Notes under the pieces: model-generated | The model's input: only the letters and a program-made list of their open reading frames with translations | What the model was told of the DNA's origin: nothing | Database searches by the model: none | Position numbers and translations under genes: made by a program | Source of the DNA: Candidatus Dietzia intestinipullorum | Lineage (GTDB): Bacteria; Actinomycetota; Actinomycetes; Mycobacteriales; Mycobacteriaceae | DNA length: 64,000 bases | Reading direction: 5' to 3' | Assembly (NCBI GenBank): GCA_019119635.1 | Contig: DWWP01000013.1 | Location: forward strand, 1 to 64,000 | Part shown: positions 35,704 to 44,190 of the stretch, in pieces | Numbering within the stretch: position 1 is the stretch's first letter | How the letters are laid out: each line of letters starts with the position of its first letter

Positions 35704-37065
35704 TCAGCCTCCTACATACGAGTCGGCCACATCGAGCGCGCGGTCGAAGATGTCCAGGCCCGCGCGGGCCTCCTCCGCCGTGATGATGCACGGCGGCACG
35801 ATGTGGAAGCGATTGTAGTTCATGAACAGCAGCAATCCGTCGTTCTTGGCGGCGCCGAAGGTCTTGGCCATCGCCTCGGAGGACCCACCGTACGGGGCGA
35901 GCGGCTCGCGTGTCTCGCGGTCCGCCACCATCTCCACGGCCCAGAAGACGCCCAGGCCGCGGACCTCACCGATGGAGGGGTGCTTCTGGGCGAGTTCCTC
36001 CAGCCGGGGGCCGATGACGTCCTCCCCGATCGTCTTGGCGTTCTCGACGATCCGCTCGTCCCGCATGAGGTTGATCGTGGCCACCACGGAGGCGCAGGCC
36101 AGGGGGTGCCCGGCGTAGGTGAGGCCGCCGGTGTACGGGGTCTTCTCGAAGGAGGCGGCGATCCGGTCGTGCAGGATCACGCCGCCGAGCGGCACGTAGC
36201 CGGAGTTGGAGCCCTTGGCAAAGGTGATGAGGTCGGGCGCCCAGTCGTCGTCGCCGGAGCGGAAGTGGTCCAGGGCGAGCCACTCGCCGGTCCGGCCGAA
36301 ACCGGCCATGACCTCGTCGCAGATCATGACGATCCCGTACTTGTCGCAGATCTCGCGCACGCCGCGCAGGTAGTCGGCGGGCGGGACCATGATGCCGACG
36401 GTGCCGGGCACCGACTCGATGATCAGCGCGGCGAAGTGGTCCGGTCCCTCGAGCCCGATGAGGGTGTCGAGGTGCTCGAGCGCGCGGTCGGACTCCTGCT
36501 TGTCGTTCTCCGCGTAGAACTGCGAGCGGTACAGGAACGGGGCGTGGAAGTGGACGGCGCCCGTGTTGCCCATGTCGTTGGCCCAGCGGCGGGTGTCGCC
36601 GGTGAGGTTCATGGAGGTGGTGGTGGCGCCGTGGTAGCTGCGGAACGCCGAGAGGGTCTTGTGGCGGCCGGTGTGGCGGCGGGCCATGCGGACCGCGTGC
36701 TCGACGGCCTCGGTGCCGGCGTTGGTGAAGAACACACGGTTCATGCCGGCGGGGGCGACCTCGGCGACCAGCCGGGCGGCCTCGGCGCGAGCGGCGTTGG
36801 CGTGCGCCGGGTTGATGGTCGCCAGTTCGGCGGCCTGGTCCTGGATGGCCTTGACCACCACGGGGTGCTGATGCCCGATGTTGGTGTTGACCAGCTGTGA
36901 GGTGAAGTCGAGGAACTTGTTGCCGTCCCCGTCCCACAGGTGGCAGCCCTCGGCGGCGGTGACGACCATCGGGTCGGAGGCTCCCCACGCCGACCACGGG
37001 GCGAGGACGTGCGCGCGCTCCTTCTCGTAGATCTCGCGGGCTGCTGCGTTCTGCGGTGCGGGCAC
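35704..37065 (-). CDS. class III (ornithine/omega-type) PLP aminotransferase
   Basis: This 453-residue fold-type I enzyme has the phosphate-binding NAGTEAVEHAVRMARRHTGR, the PLP Asp in MICDEVMAGFGRTGEW, and the Schiff-base Lys in TFAKGSNSGYVPLGGV. The GTG at 37065 has GGAGGAG upstream; the extension to 37116 lacks a signal. Class III enzymes transfer amino groups from omega-amines or beta-alanine to a keto acid. The Lys region (Ser-Asn-Ser-Gly-Tyr) resembles taurine/beta-alanine-pyruvate enzymes, but the substrate cannot be fixed. A small membrane protein follows in the same operon. Confidence 0.9.
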   Translation of the reverse strand: MPAPQNAAAREIYEKERAHVLAPWSAWGASDPMVVTAAEGCHLWDGDGNKFLDFTSQLVNTNIGHQHPVVVKAIQDQAAELATINPAHANAARAEAARLVAEVAPAGMNRVFFTNAGTEAVEHAVRMARRHTGRHKTLSAFRSYHGATTTSMNLTGDTRRWANDMGNTGAVHFHAPFLYRSQFYAENDKQESDRALEHLDTLIGLEGPDHFAALIIESVPGTVGIMVPPADYLRGVREICDKYGIVMICDEVMAGFGRTGEWLALDHFRSGDDDWAPDLITFAKGSNSGYVPLGGVILHDRIAASFEKTPYTGGLTYAGHPLACASVVATINLMRDERIVENAKTIGEDVIGPRLEELAQKHPSIGEVRGLGVFWAVEMVADRETREPLAPYGGSSEAMAKTFGAAKNDGLLLFMNYNRFHIVPPCIITAEEARAGLDIFDRALDVADSYVGG

Positions 37066-37186
37066 TTGGTTTCTCCTCCAGCCATCGACGACACCGGTCG
37101 GTGTCAATACTCCCACGCGCGCGATTCCCGCCGTGTCCCGCGCACCTCACCGGCCTGCGCGCTCGCCGCCGGTTCGGTGACCGTGG

Positions 37187-38131
37187 CTAGAACAGCGAGC
37201 CCTGCGCCTCGTCCACCGGGGCGCCGCCGCCGACGGGGCGCCCGGGCCGCACGTCGGCGAGCAGCTCCTCCAGCCGTGCGTACGGCACCAGCTCGAGGCC
37301 CTTCTTGCGGGCGAAGGCGGCGCGGCCCCGGACGGCGCCCGGGGCGTCGCACACCGCCAGCGAGGTGCGCGAGGAGATGCGGTCGGCCACGTAGAGCCCC
37401 TTCTCGACGAGGAGGGGGACGATCTCGTCCGGGTCCCGCCCCACGTCCTGCGTGAACACCACCTCCATGCCCTGCATCAGCGTTCCACCGCGGCGCAGTC
37501 TCCCCGCGGGGCGCCAGGGCCGGGGCGCGGCCAGCGCCTCCGCCCAGGCCCGGGACACGAGGAAGCCGGTGTCCTCGTGGGTGAGCATCGCGCCGATCTC
37601 GCGGACCGTGGGCTCCACGCCCTTGTCCCGCGCCACGCCGCGGAGTCCGGCGAACACGCCGGCCAACACCAGTGCGTCGTCGTGGGAGTCGTGCGCGGCG
37701 CGCTGCTCGACGCCGAAGTGGTCGGCGAGCGTGGCCAGCTTGAGGTCGGTGGTGGACAGGTGCAGGCGGCCGGCCAGGGCCAGCGTGCAGAGGTAGCGCT
37801 CGAGCGGCGGCTCCAGCCCGGCGCGCCGCGCCTCGGCCGCGAGGAACGACGCGTCGAACGTGGCGTTGTGCGCGACCACCGTCCGGCCCTGCAGGACTGC
37901 GGCGAGCTCCCCGGCCACGTCGGCGAAGCGGGGCTTGCCCGCCAACAGTGCCGGCGTCAGCCCGTGCACGTGCACGGGACCGGGGTCCACCCCGGGGTTG
38001 AGCAGGGTCGTGAACTCGTGCACCACCTCGTCGTCGTCGATCACCACGGCGGCCACCGACAGGACGCGGTCGACCGCCGGCCGCATCCCGGAGGTCTCGA
38101 CGTCGACCACGACCCACCCGTCCGTACCCAT
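37187..38131 (-). CDS. DnaQ-like 3'-5' exonuclease with BRCT-like C-terminus
   Basis: The protein has 314 residues. The N-terminal exonuclease domain has DVET (Asp 10, Glu 12), VVAHNATFDASFL and HDSHDDALVLAGV, completing the DEDDh metal/His set. The last 85 residues (VVFTQDVGRDPDEIVPLLVEKGLYVADRISSRTSLAVCD) resemble a BRCT domain. This is the DEDDh-plus-BRCT protein common in Mycobacteriales. The ATG at 38131 has CGGAG upstream, and the frame upstream belongs to other DNA. It likely processes DNA or RNA 3' ends in repair rather than acting as the replicase proofreader. Divergent from the beta-lactamase-like gene. Confidence 0.85.
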   Translation of the reverse strand: MGTDGWVVVDVETSGMRPAVDRVLSVAAVVIDDDEVVHEFTTLLNPGVDPGPVHVHGLTPALLAGKPRFADVAGELAAVLQGRTVVAHNATFDASFLAAEARRAGLEPPLERYLCTLALAGRLHLSTTDLKLATLADHFGVEQRAAHDSHDDALVLAGVFAGLRGVARDKGVEPTVREIGAMLTHEDTGFLVSRAWAEALAAPRPWRPAGRLRRGGTLMQGMEVVFTQDVGRDPDEIVPLLVEKGLYVADRISSRTSLAVCDAPGAVRGRAAFARKKGLELVPYARLEELLADVRPGRPVGGGAPVDEAQGSLF

Positions 38132-38218
38132 GCTCCGTATGGTCCCAGACCACACCGACATCGACGGAACCCGCGACCGGTCTATGCTCTTGTCGGTCCA
38201 GTTCACAGCGGAGGAATC

Positions 38219-39319
38219 GTGCGGCGATACAGATCCCACACGCCGGCGGCGCGTCTGCGCGACGCACCGGCGAGGTCCCGGCGTCGTCGCAGGGCCGCGC
38301 TGGCCGGCAGCGCGGTCGTGTTCGCCGTGGTCCTGGGCGGCGTGGCGATCTCGGTCTCCGGGCCTCCGCGGGTGTCGACCGCGGCGTGGACGGGCGGGTC
38401 CGGGCAGGAGGCCGGCCCCGACCTCGACGCCGATGCCGACGCGGTGACACGCCCACCGACCCCGGACGGTCACGTCCACCTCGACGAGGCGGGTGGGCCC
38501 CACCGCCTACCCGCCGGGTGGGCAGACGTCCCGGCCGTGCTCACCGGTGCGGTCGACGCCGCGGGGGACGACGGCCTCGACCTCTCGCTGTGCGTCCGGG
38601 CGATCGACTCGCCCACCGCGCCGATGCGGTGCGCCGGGGGCGTCGAGCGCGCCTACGCGGCGTCGGTCACCAAGCTGGCCTACGCGGTCGGGGCGCTCGA
38701 GGCCTGGGAGGGCGACGCGGAGGCCGAGACCCCGCTGGGCGCGACGGTCGGCGACCTGGTCGACCAGGCGATCTCCGTCTCGGACAACGAGGCCGCCGAC
38801 CTGCTGGCACTGCTGTCCGCCTCCGGTCCGGGCGCCCTGGACGCCGACCCGTTCACCGCGATCAACACCGTCACCGCGCGCGTCGGGCTCGACGACGACT
38901 TCCACTCCGGCAACTACTACACCGAGGACCACTGGTACCTCTCCGCCGACGAGTCGTCCCTCGACGCCGCGAGCGCCGCCCGCTACCTCACCGAACTCGT
39001 CCGCGCCGCCGACGACGACCGCTCCACGGGGCGGCCGCTGCTCACCGATCCGGGGATCGCCCGCTACGTCCTGGACGCCATGCTCGAGCAGGAGCGCACC
39101 GACAAGATCCCCGGCGAGCTGCCCGCCGGCACCGCCGCCAACAAGACCGGGGAGACCGACACCGTTTCGCACGACCTCGCCGTGGTGAACACCGCGCAGG
39201 GGCGCCTGGTGGTCGCGATGGTCTCGTCTGCGGACGGGCTCGGTGGCGGCCCCGACGAGGTCGTCGCGGAGGCCGCCGCCGAGGTCGTGGACCTGTTCGG
39301 CGGGCCGGTGACGTTCTGA
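38219..39319 (+). CDS. membrane-anchored class A beta-lactamase-like serine hydrolase
   Basis: The protein has 366 residues. A very basic N-terminus and one helix (residues 27-48) anchor it outside the cell. The penicillin-binding fold motifs are intact: Ser 149-x-x-Lys 152 (ASVTKL), SDN at 188-190 and KTG at 309-311. The omega-loop Glu of class A lactamases is not obvious, so it may be a DD-peptidase or lactamase-like protein instead of a resistance enzyme. The GTG at 38219 has GGAGG upstream; the long frame before it overlaps the exonuclease gene on the other strand. Confidence 0.85.
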   Translation: MRRYRSHTPAARLRDAPARSRRRRRAALAGSAVVFAVVLGGVAISVSGPPRVSTAAWTGGSGQEAGPDLDADADAVTRPPTPDGHVHLDEAGGPHRLPAGWADVPAVLTGAVDAAGDDGLDLSLCVRAIDSPTAPMRCAGGVERAYAASVTKLAYAVGALEAWEGDAEAETPLGATVGDLVDQAISVSDNEAADLLALLSASGPGALDADPFTAINTVTARVGLDDDFHSGNYYTEDHWYLSADESSLDAASAARYLTELVRAADDDRSTGRPLLTDPGIARYVLDAMLEQERTDKIPGELPAGTAANKTGETDTVSHDLAVVNTAQGRLVVAMVSSADGLGGGPDEVVAEAAAEVVDLFGGPVTF

Positions 39320-39401
39320 CGAGGCCCGCCCGGGGCGGCCGGCGGCCTTGACGAGGCCCGCCGGGCGCGGGCGCGTCACGCACCGCCGGCCCCGCGCTGC
39401 A

Positions 39402-39407
39402 TAGAAT
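39402..39407 (+). promoter_or_regulatory. -10 box of leaderless murT-gatD transcript
   Basis: TAGAAT lies seven bases before the murT ATG, with no ribosome site between. Confidence 0.6.
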
Positions 39408-39414
39408 CCCCGCC

Positions 39415-40764
39415 ATGAGTTCCCGCGCGAATGTCGGTCCGGCCTCGTCCGGTGCCGCGCCCACGGCCCGCACGCCCACGGCGCTCACCCCCCGCGGCCG
39501 GGCCGCCTCCGCCCTCGCCCGACTGGCCACCCGCGCCTCGCGCCTGACCGGCCGAGGGTCGGGCGGGATGATCGGCGGGCTCGTGGCGCTCAAGGTTGAT
39601 CCCGGACTGATGCGTCAGCTCGCCGCCGGCCGACGGTCGGTGCTGGTCACCGGCACCAACGGGAAATCGACGACGACGAGGATGGCCGCGGCAGCCCTGG
39701 GCACGGTCGATGCGGTGGCCACCAACGCCAACGGCGACAACATGGATGCCGGGATCGTGTCCGCGTTGAACGCCGACCGGGACGCGCCTCTGGCGGCGAT
39801 CGAAGTGGACGAGCTGCACACACCGGACGTCGCGGTGAACGTGGCGCCGGAGGCGATAGTGCTGCTCAACCTCAGCCGCGATCAGCTGGACCGCGTGGGC
39901 GAGATCAACGCCATCGAGCGCCGCCTTCGTGCCGGGGTCGCCGAGCAGCCGCAGGCCACGGTGGTGGCGAACTGCGACGACGTGATGATGACGTCGGTGG
40001 CCTACGACAGCCCCCGCGTGGTGTGGGTGGCCGCCGGTGCCGGCTGGGCCGGGGATTCCGTGAGTTGCCCGCGCACCGGGGAGCCGGTGACGCGGACTGT
40101 CGACGACTCCGGCGCCGTGCACTGGCGGGCCGGTCGGCCGCTGCCGGACGGACGCGAGTTCGCCCGCCCGACGCCCGACTGGTGGGTCGACGACGAGGCC
40201 ATCCACGGCCCCGACGGCTTCAGCGAACCGATGCGGCTGGCGCTGCCGGGGCGGGCCAACCGGGGCAACGCCGCCCAGGCGGTGGCCGCCGCCGTGGCGA
40301 TGGGCGCCGATCCCGCCGCCGCCGTGCGGGCGGTCGAGACCGTCGACGACGTGGCCGGCCGCTACTCCACCGTCGACGTGGACGGTCGCGCCGCGCACCT
40401 GCTGCTGGCCAAGAACCCGGCCGGGTGGCAGGAGGCGTTGGGGATGATCGACCCGGAGGCCGACGGGCTGGTGATCGCCGTGAACGGGCAGACCGGTGAC
40501 GGCGTGGACCTGTCCTGGCTGTGGGATGTGCGCTTCGAGCACTTCGAGGGGGTGTCCGTGTACGCCGCAGGCGAGCGGGGAGCCGACCTGTCCGTGCGAC
40601 TGTCCTACGCGGGGATCGAGCACGAGCTGGTGGCCGATCCGCTCGAGGCGATCCGCCGCTGCCCGCCAGGCCGGGTCGAGGTGCTGGCCAACTACACCGC
40701 GCTGCGGGACCTCAACCGGGCGATCGCCACGGCGGGCTACACCGACGGCAAGGAGCAGAAGTGA
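39415..40764 (+). CDS. murT: lipid II isoglutaminyl synthase, Mur-ligase subunit
   Basis: The 449-residue protein is the Mur-ligase-like partner of GatD; together they amidate the alpha-carboxyl of D-Glu in lipid II. The P-loop GTNGKSTTTR is at residues 80-89, ending with the LANYTALRDL segment of the C-terminal domain. The central insertion, where family members usually have a four-Cys zinc ribbon, here reads SCPRTGEPVTRT...HWRAGRPLPDG with only one Cys, so zinc binding seems lost. It overlaps gatD by four bases (GTGA). Confidence 0.93.
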   Translation: MSSRANVGPASSGAAPTARTPTALTPRGRAASALARLATRASRLTGRGSGGMIGGLVALKVDPGLMRQLAAGRRSVLVTGTNGKSTTTRMAAAALGTVDAVATNANGDNMDAGIVSALNADRDAPLAAIEVDELHTPDVAVNVAPEAIVLLNLSRDQLDRVGEINAIERRLRAGVAEQPQATVVANCDDVMMTSVAYDSPRVVWVAAGAGWAGDSVSCPRTGEPVTRTVDDSGAVHWRAGRPLPDGREFARPTPDWWVDDEAIHGPDGFSEPMRLALPGRANRGNAAQAVAAAVAMGADPAAAVRAVETVDDVAGRYSTVDVDGRAAHLLLAKNPAGWQEALGMIDPEADGLVIAVNGQTGDGVDLSWLWDVRFEHFEGVSVYAAGERGADLSVRLSYAGIEHELVADPLEAIRRCPPGRVEVLANYTALRDLNRAIATAGYTDGKEQK

Positions 40765-41621
40765 CGACACACGACGCCGGGGCCGCCGCCTCGCCCCTCG
40801 ACACCGTCTCCGCCGACTCCGGGCGGCCCACCGAGTCGACCGTGCGGATCGGGCTCGTGCTGCCCGACGTCATGGGCACCTACGGCGACGACGGCAACGC
40901 ACTCGTCCTGCGTCAGCGCCTGCGGTGGCGGGGCCACGACGCGGAGATCGTGCGCATCACGCTCGACGACGAGGTGCCCGCATCGTGCGACGTCTACACC
41001 GTCGGCGGCGGCGAGGACTCCGCGCAGATGCTCGCCTCCCGGCACCTGTCCCGCTCGCCGGGCCTGCAGAGTGCGGTGGGACGCGGGGTGCCGGTGCTGG
41101 CGATCTGCGCGGGGATGCAGGTGTTCGGCGAGTGGTTCGCGGTCGGCGACGGCTCGCGGGCGCCCGGCCTCGGACTGCTGGATGTGACCACCTCGCCGCA
41201 GGCCACGCGGTCGATCGGCGAGCTGGTCACCGAGCCCCTGCTCGACGGCCTCGCCCGGCCCCTGACCGGGTTCGAGAACCACATGGGCGCCACCACACTC
41301 GGCCCCGACGCCGCTCCCCTGGGGCGCGTGACCTCGGGCGTGGGCAACGGCGTGCCTGCCGATGCCTCCGCGGGCGGCTCGGGCAGCGCGGGCGGCTCGG
41401 GAGGCGCGGGCCCCGCGTCCACCTCCCCGGGCGGCCGGGTCGAGGGCGTGGTGCAGGGCTCGATGATCGCCACCTACATGCACGGCCCGGTCCTGGCCCG
41501 CAACCCCGAGCTGGCGGACCTGCTGCTGTGCCGCACGCTGGGCGTCGACTCCCTCCCCGCGGTCGACGTACCGGCGGTCGAGCAGCTGCGCCGCGAACGC
41601 CTGGCCGCCGCCCGCCGCTGA
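40761..41621 (+). CDS. gatD: lipid II isoglutaminyl synthase, glutamine amidotransferase subunit
   Basis: This 286-residue class I glutamine amidotransferase (CobB/CobQ-like) hydrolyses Gln and passes ammonia to MurT. The nucleophile is Cys 116 in AICAGMQ; the family start IGLVLPDVMGTYGDDGNALVL and the terminal His in YMHGPVLARNPELADLLL are visible. A Gly/Ser-rich insertion of about 25 residues near residue 205 is unusual. The GTG start overlaps the murT stop, ensuring equal production. Confidence 0.93.
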   Translation: MTTHDAGAAASPLDTVSADSGRPTESTVRIGLVLPDVMGTYGDDGNALVLRQRLRWRGHDAEIVRITLDDEVPASCDVYTVGGGEDSAQMLASRHLSRSPGLQSAVGRGVPVLAICAGMQVFGEWFAVGDGSRAPGLGLLDVTTSPQATRSIGELVTEPLLDGLARPLTGFENHMGATTLGPDAAPLGRVTSGVGNGVPADASAGGSGSAGGSGGAGPASTSPGGRVEGVVQGSMIATYMHGPVLARNPELADLLLCRTLGVDSLPAVDVPAVEQLRRERLAAARR

Positions 41622-41886
41622 GCTCGCCCCACTCCCCGCTCGGCTCTCCATCCCCGCCTGCCTCCCGCCGAAGCAGCCCCCACCACTCGGGTGCGCTGCC
41701 TCTTTGCCCGCCGCACCGGGGCTTACGCTGCGGGTCTGGTCCATTCCGCCAGCGCATCCCGTGGGTCCGTGGGGGTGCGGGCCCGGCCGGCGCCTACGTG
41801 GCTTCGTGGCCGCCGTCCGGGGGTGGCCCGCACCGCGACGAGCCGGATCCGACAGGCGCCGCGCTGTGCTGACCTAACCTCGGGGC
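41622..41886. other. spacer without detected gene
   Basis: The 265 bases between gatD and the amidohydrolase gene show no supported frame, hairpin or repeat apart from the TAACCT box at its end. Confidence 0.4.
41875..41880 (+). promoter_or_regulatory. -10 box of leaderless amidohydrolase transcript
   Basis: TAACCT, then CGGGGC, then the ATG at 41887. The GGGG is too close to act as a ribosome site. Confidence 0.5.
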
Positions 41887-42798
41887 ATGTGCGTCGACCC
41901 GGACACCGCCACCCCTCCCGATCCCGTCGCCGAGGCCGCGCAGGTGCGCGCGTTGTGGGAGCCACTGGGGCTGCCCGGGATCGTGGACGTGCACACGCAC
42001 TTCATGCCGCCGCGGGTGATGGACAAGGTGTGGGACTACTTCGACGCGGCCGGGCCCAAGATCGGTCGGCCGTGGCCGATCACCTATCGCGAGGCCGAGG
42101 ACGCGCGGGTCGAGCGCCTGCGGTCGTACGGGGTGCTCGCGTTCTCGTCGATGCTGTACCCGCACAAGCCGGAGATGGCGGCGTGGCTCAATTCGTGGTC
42201 GGCGGATTTCGCCGCGCGGCACCCGGATTGTCTGCACACCGCGACGTTCTTCCCCGAGTCGTCGGCGAGCGGTTATGTGCGCGAGGCGATCGACGCCGGT
42301 GCGCGGGTGTTCAAGTCGCACATCCAGGTGGGCGAGTACGACCCTCGCGATCCCCTGCTCGATCCGGTGTGGGGCGCCCTCTCGGAGGCCGGGATCCCGA
42401 CGGTCATCCACTGCGGCAGCGGGCCGGTCGCGGGCACGTTCACCGGGCCGGAACCGGTCGCGGGAGTGCTCGAACGCTTCCCGGACCTGCCCCTGATCGT
42501 GGCCCACATGGGCATGGGCGAGTACTCGGAGTTCATGGACCTGGCACAGCGTTACGACGGCGTCTTCCTGGACACGACCATGGCGTTCACCGACTTCGTC
42601 GAGGAGACCATGCCGTTCCCGCAGTCCGAGCGTGACCGGCTCGCCGACCTGGGGCACAAGGTCTTGCTGGGCACGGATTTTCCCAACATCCCGTACCCGT
42701 ACGCGCACCAGCTCGAGGCACTGGCCGGGCTGGGGATGGGCGAGGACTGGCTACGGGCGGTGTGGCACGGAAACGCCGCGCGACTCTTCGGCCTCTGA
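41887..42798 (+). CDS. amidohydrolase-family metal-dependent hydrolase
   Basis: The 303-residue amidohydrolase_2 TIM-barrel protein has the metal His pair in DVHTHFMPP, His in VIHCGSGP and [12 protein letters not shown], and the catalytic Asp in [11 protein letters not shown]. Family members include decarboxylases of aromatic acids (ACMSD/gamma-resorcylate type) and hydrolases of cyclic amides. No neighbour fixes the substrate. Its last 48 bases overlap the 3' end of recR on the opposite strand. Confidence 0.85.
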   Translation: MCVDPDTATPPDPVAEAAQVRALWEPLGLPGIVDVHTHFMPPRVMDKVWDYFDAAGPKIGRPWPITYREAEDARVERLRSYGVLAFSSMLYPHKPEMAAWLNSWSADFAARHPDCLHTATFFPESSASGYVREAIDAGARVFKSHIQVGEYDPRDPLLDPVWGALSEAGIPTVIHCGSGPVAGTFTGPEPVAGVLERFPDLPLIVAHMGMGEYSEFMDLAQRYDGVFLDTTMAFTDFVEETMPFPQSERDRLADLGHKVLLGTDFPNIPYPYAHQLEALAGLGMGEDWLRAVWHGNAARLFGL

Positions 42799-43572
42799 CC
42801 CGGCGGCCTGGCCGGACTGCGCGGCCGGGCCGGCGTCCGCCCGTCCCGGCTCCGCGTTCGGCGAGGTTTCCGCCTGGCCGCTGTCCGCCCGGCCCGCTTC
42901 CGCCGGCTCGGCCTGGTCGGGGCGCAGGACGCCCCCCGAGCGGGCCGGCTGCTCCTCGCCTCCGGAGAGGACCCGTCGGCCGGACAGGGCGCTGCCCAGG
43001 GTGAGCTCGTCGGCGAACTCCAGGTCCGCCCCCATCGGCAGGCCCGAGGCGAGGCGGCTGACCACCAGGTCGGGGAACGGCCGCAGCAGGCGGGCGAGGT
43101 AGGTGGAGGTGGCCTCGCCGGTGGTGTTGGGGTCGGTGGCGATGATGATCTCGGCGATCTCGTCACCGTCGTTCTGCTCCCCGACCCGCCGCAGCAGGCC
43201 GGCGATGCGCAGTTCGTTGGGGCCGACGCCGTTGATGGGGTCGAGGGCACCGCCGAGCACGTGGTAGAGCCCGCGGAACTCACGGGTGCGCTCGATGGCC
43301 TCGATGTCCTTGGGCTCCTCGACCACGCACACGAGCGTGGGGTCGCGTCGCGGGTCGGAGCAGATCCGGCAGCGTTCGGCCGCGGCCACGGTCCCGCAGA
43401 CCTCGCAGTAGGTGACGCCGTCGACCACCGCCTGGAGCGCCGAGCGCAGTCTCTCGACGGACTCCGACTCGGTCTGCAGGAGGTGGAAGGCCAGCCGCTG
43501 CGCGGACTTGGGACCGATGCCCGGCAGTTTGCCGAACTCGTCGATCAGGTTCTGGACTGGTCCTTCGTACAC
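42751..43572 (-). CDS. recR: recombination mediator RecR with a long added tail
   Basis: RecR helps load RecA at gaps with RecF/RecO. The 273-residue product has the helix-hairpin-helix ([20 protein letters not shown]), the four-Cys zinc finger [16 protein letters not shown], and the Toprim segment [22 protein letters not shown]. Typical RecR ends near residue 205, after LGSALSGRR. Here about 65 residues rich in Ala, Glu, Gln and Gly follow and overlap the amidohydrolase gene. The GTG at 43572 is chosen ([13 protein letters not shown]); upstream sequence belongs to the ybaB end. ybaB and dnaX lie upstream, the usual order. Confidence 0.93.
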   Translation of the reverse strand: MYEGPVQNLIDEFGKLPGIGPKSAQRLAFHLLQTESESVERLRSALQAVVDGVTYCEVCGTVAAAERCRICSDPRRDPTLVCVVEEPKDIEAIERTREFRGLYHVLGGALDPINGVGPNELRIAGLLRRVGEQNDGDEIAEIIIATDPNTTGEATSTYLARLLRPFPDLVVSRLASGLPMGADLEFADELTLGSALSGRRVLSGGEEQPARSGGVLRPDQAEPAEAGRADSGQAETSPNAEPGRADAGPAAQSGQAAGSEAEESRGVSVPHRP

Positions 43573-43651
43573 CGTTGTTCCTGTGTTCCGTCGGTCCCGG
43601 CGGCGATCGCCGCCGGGTGGTGGCGGGGCCGCCGCAGCGGCCCCGGCGGGC

Positions 43652-43990
43652 TCACATGCCCAGGCCACCCATCATGTCGCCGAGGCCGCCGCCGCCCTGG
43701 GCCAGGGGCCCGAGGCGGGTCTCGGCGAGCTCCTGGACCTTGGTGTGGGCGTCGCCGAACGCGCCCACGATGAGGTCCTGGAGGGTGTCGACGTCTTCCG
43801 GGTCCACGACCTGGGGGTCGACCTTGACGCCGGTGACCTCGCCGGTGCCCCGCATGGTGACGGTGACGAGGCCGCCGCCGGCCTGCCCGTCCACATCGGT
43901 CGCGGCGATCTCCTTCTGGGCCTCGGCGAGCTGGGCCTGCATCTGCTGGGCCTGCTCGAGGAGGGCGTTCATATCGGGTCCGGGCTGCAT
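43652..43990 (-). CDS. ybaB: YbaB/EbfC nucleoid-associated protein
   Basis: The 112-residue DNA-binding dimer starts [28 protein letters not shown], a long helix, followed by the strands [20 protein letters not shown] and a C-terminal helix plus Gly/Met tail ([13 protein letters not shown]). AAAGGA lies seven bases before the ATG. It binds DNA without strong sequence preference. The order dnaX, ybaB, recR is conserved across bacteria. Confidence 0.93.
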   Translation of the reverse strand: MQPGPDMNALLEQAQQMQAQLAEAQKEIAATDVDGQAGGGLVTVTMRGTGEVTGVKVDPQVVDPEDVDTLQDLIVGAFGDAHTKVQELAETRLGPLAQGGGGLGDMMGGLGM

Positions 43991-44190
43991 GGCGGGTCCT
44001 TTCGGCGGGGGTGCCGGTCTGTGACAGTTCCGACCGGAATGGCTGTCCCGTCGGCTGTCACCAGCGTAACCGCACGATCCGACACCGTGCCCGGACGCGC
44101 GGTGTGCCCGCGGGGTCCGGGCGCCGTCGCCGTCCCGGTGCGGCTCGCGGCACGGTCGATGTGCGGAGGGCGGCGCGGGCCCGGCCGCGG

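Noticed and set aside
38183-38188. TATGCT as promoter of the beta-lactamase-like gene
   Set aside because: Plausible -10 but no supporting -35; left out as too weak.
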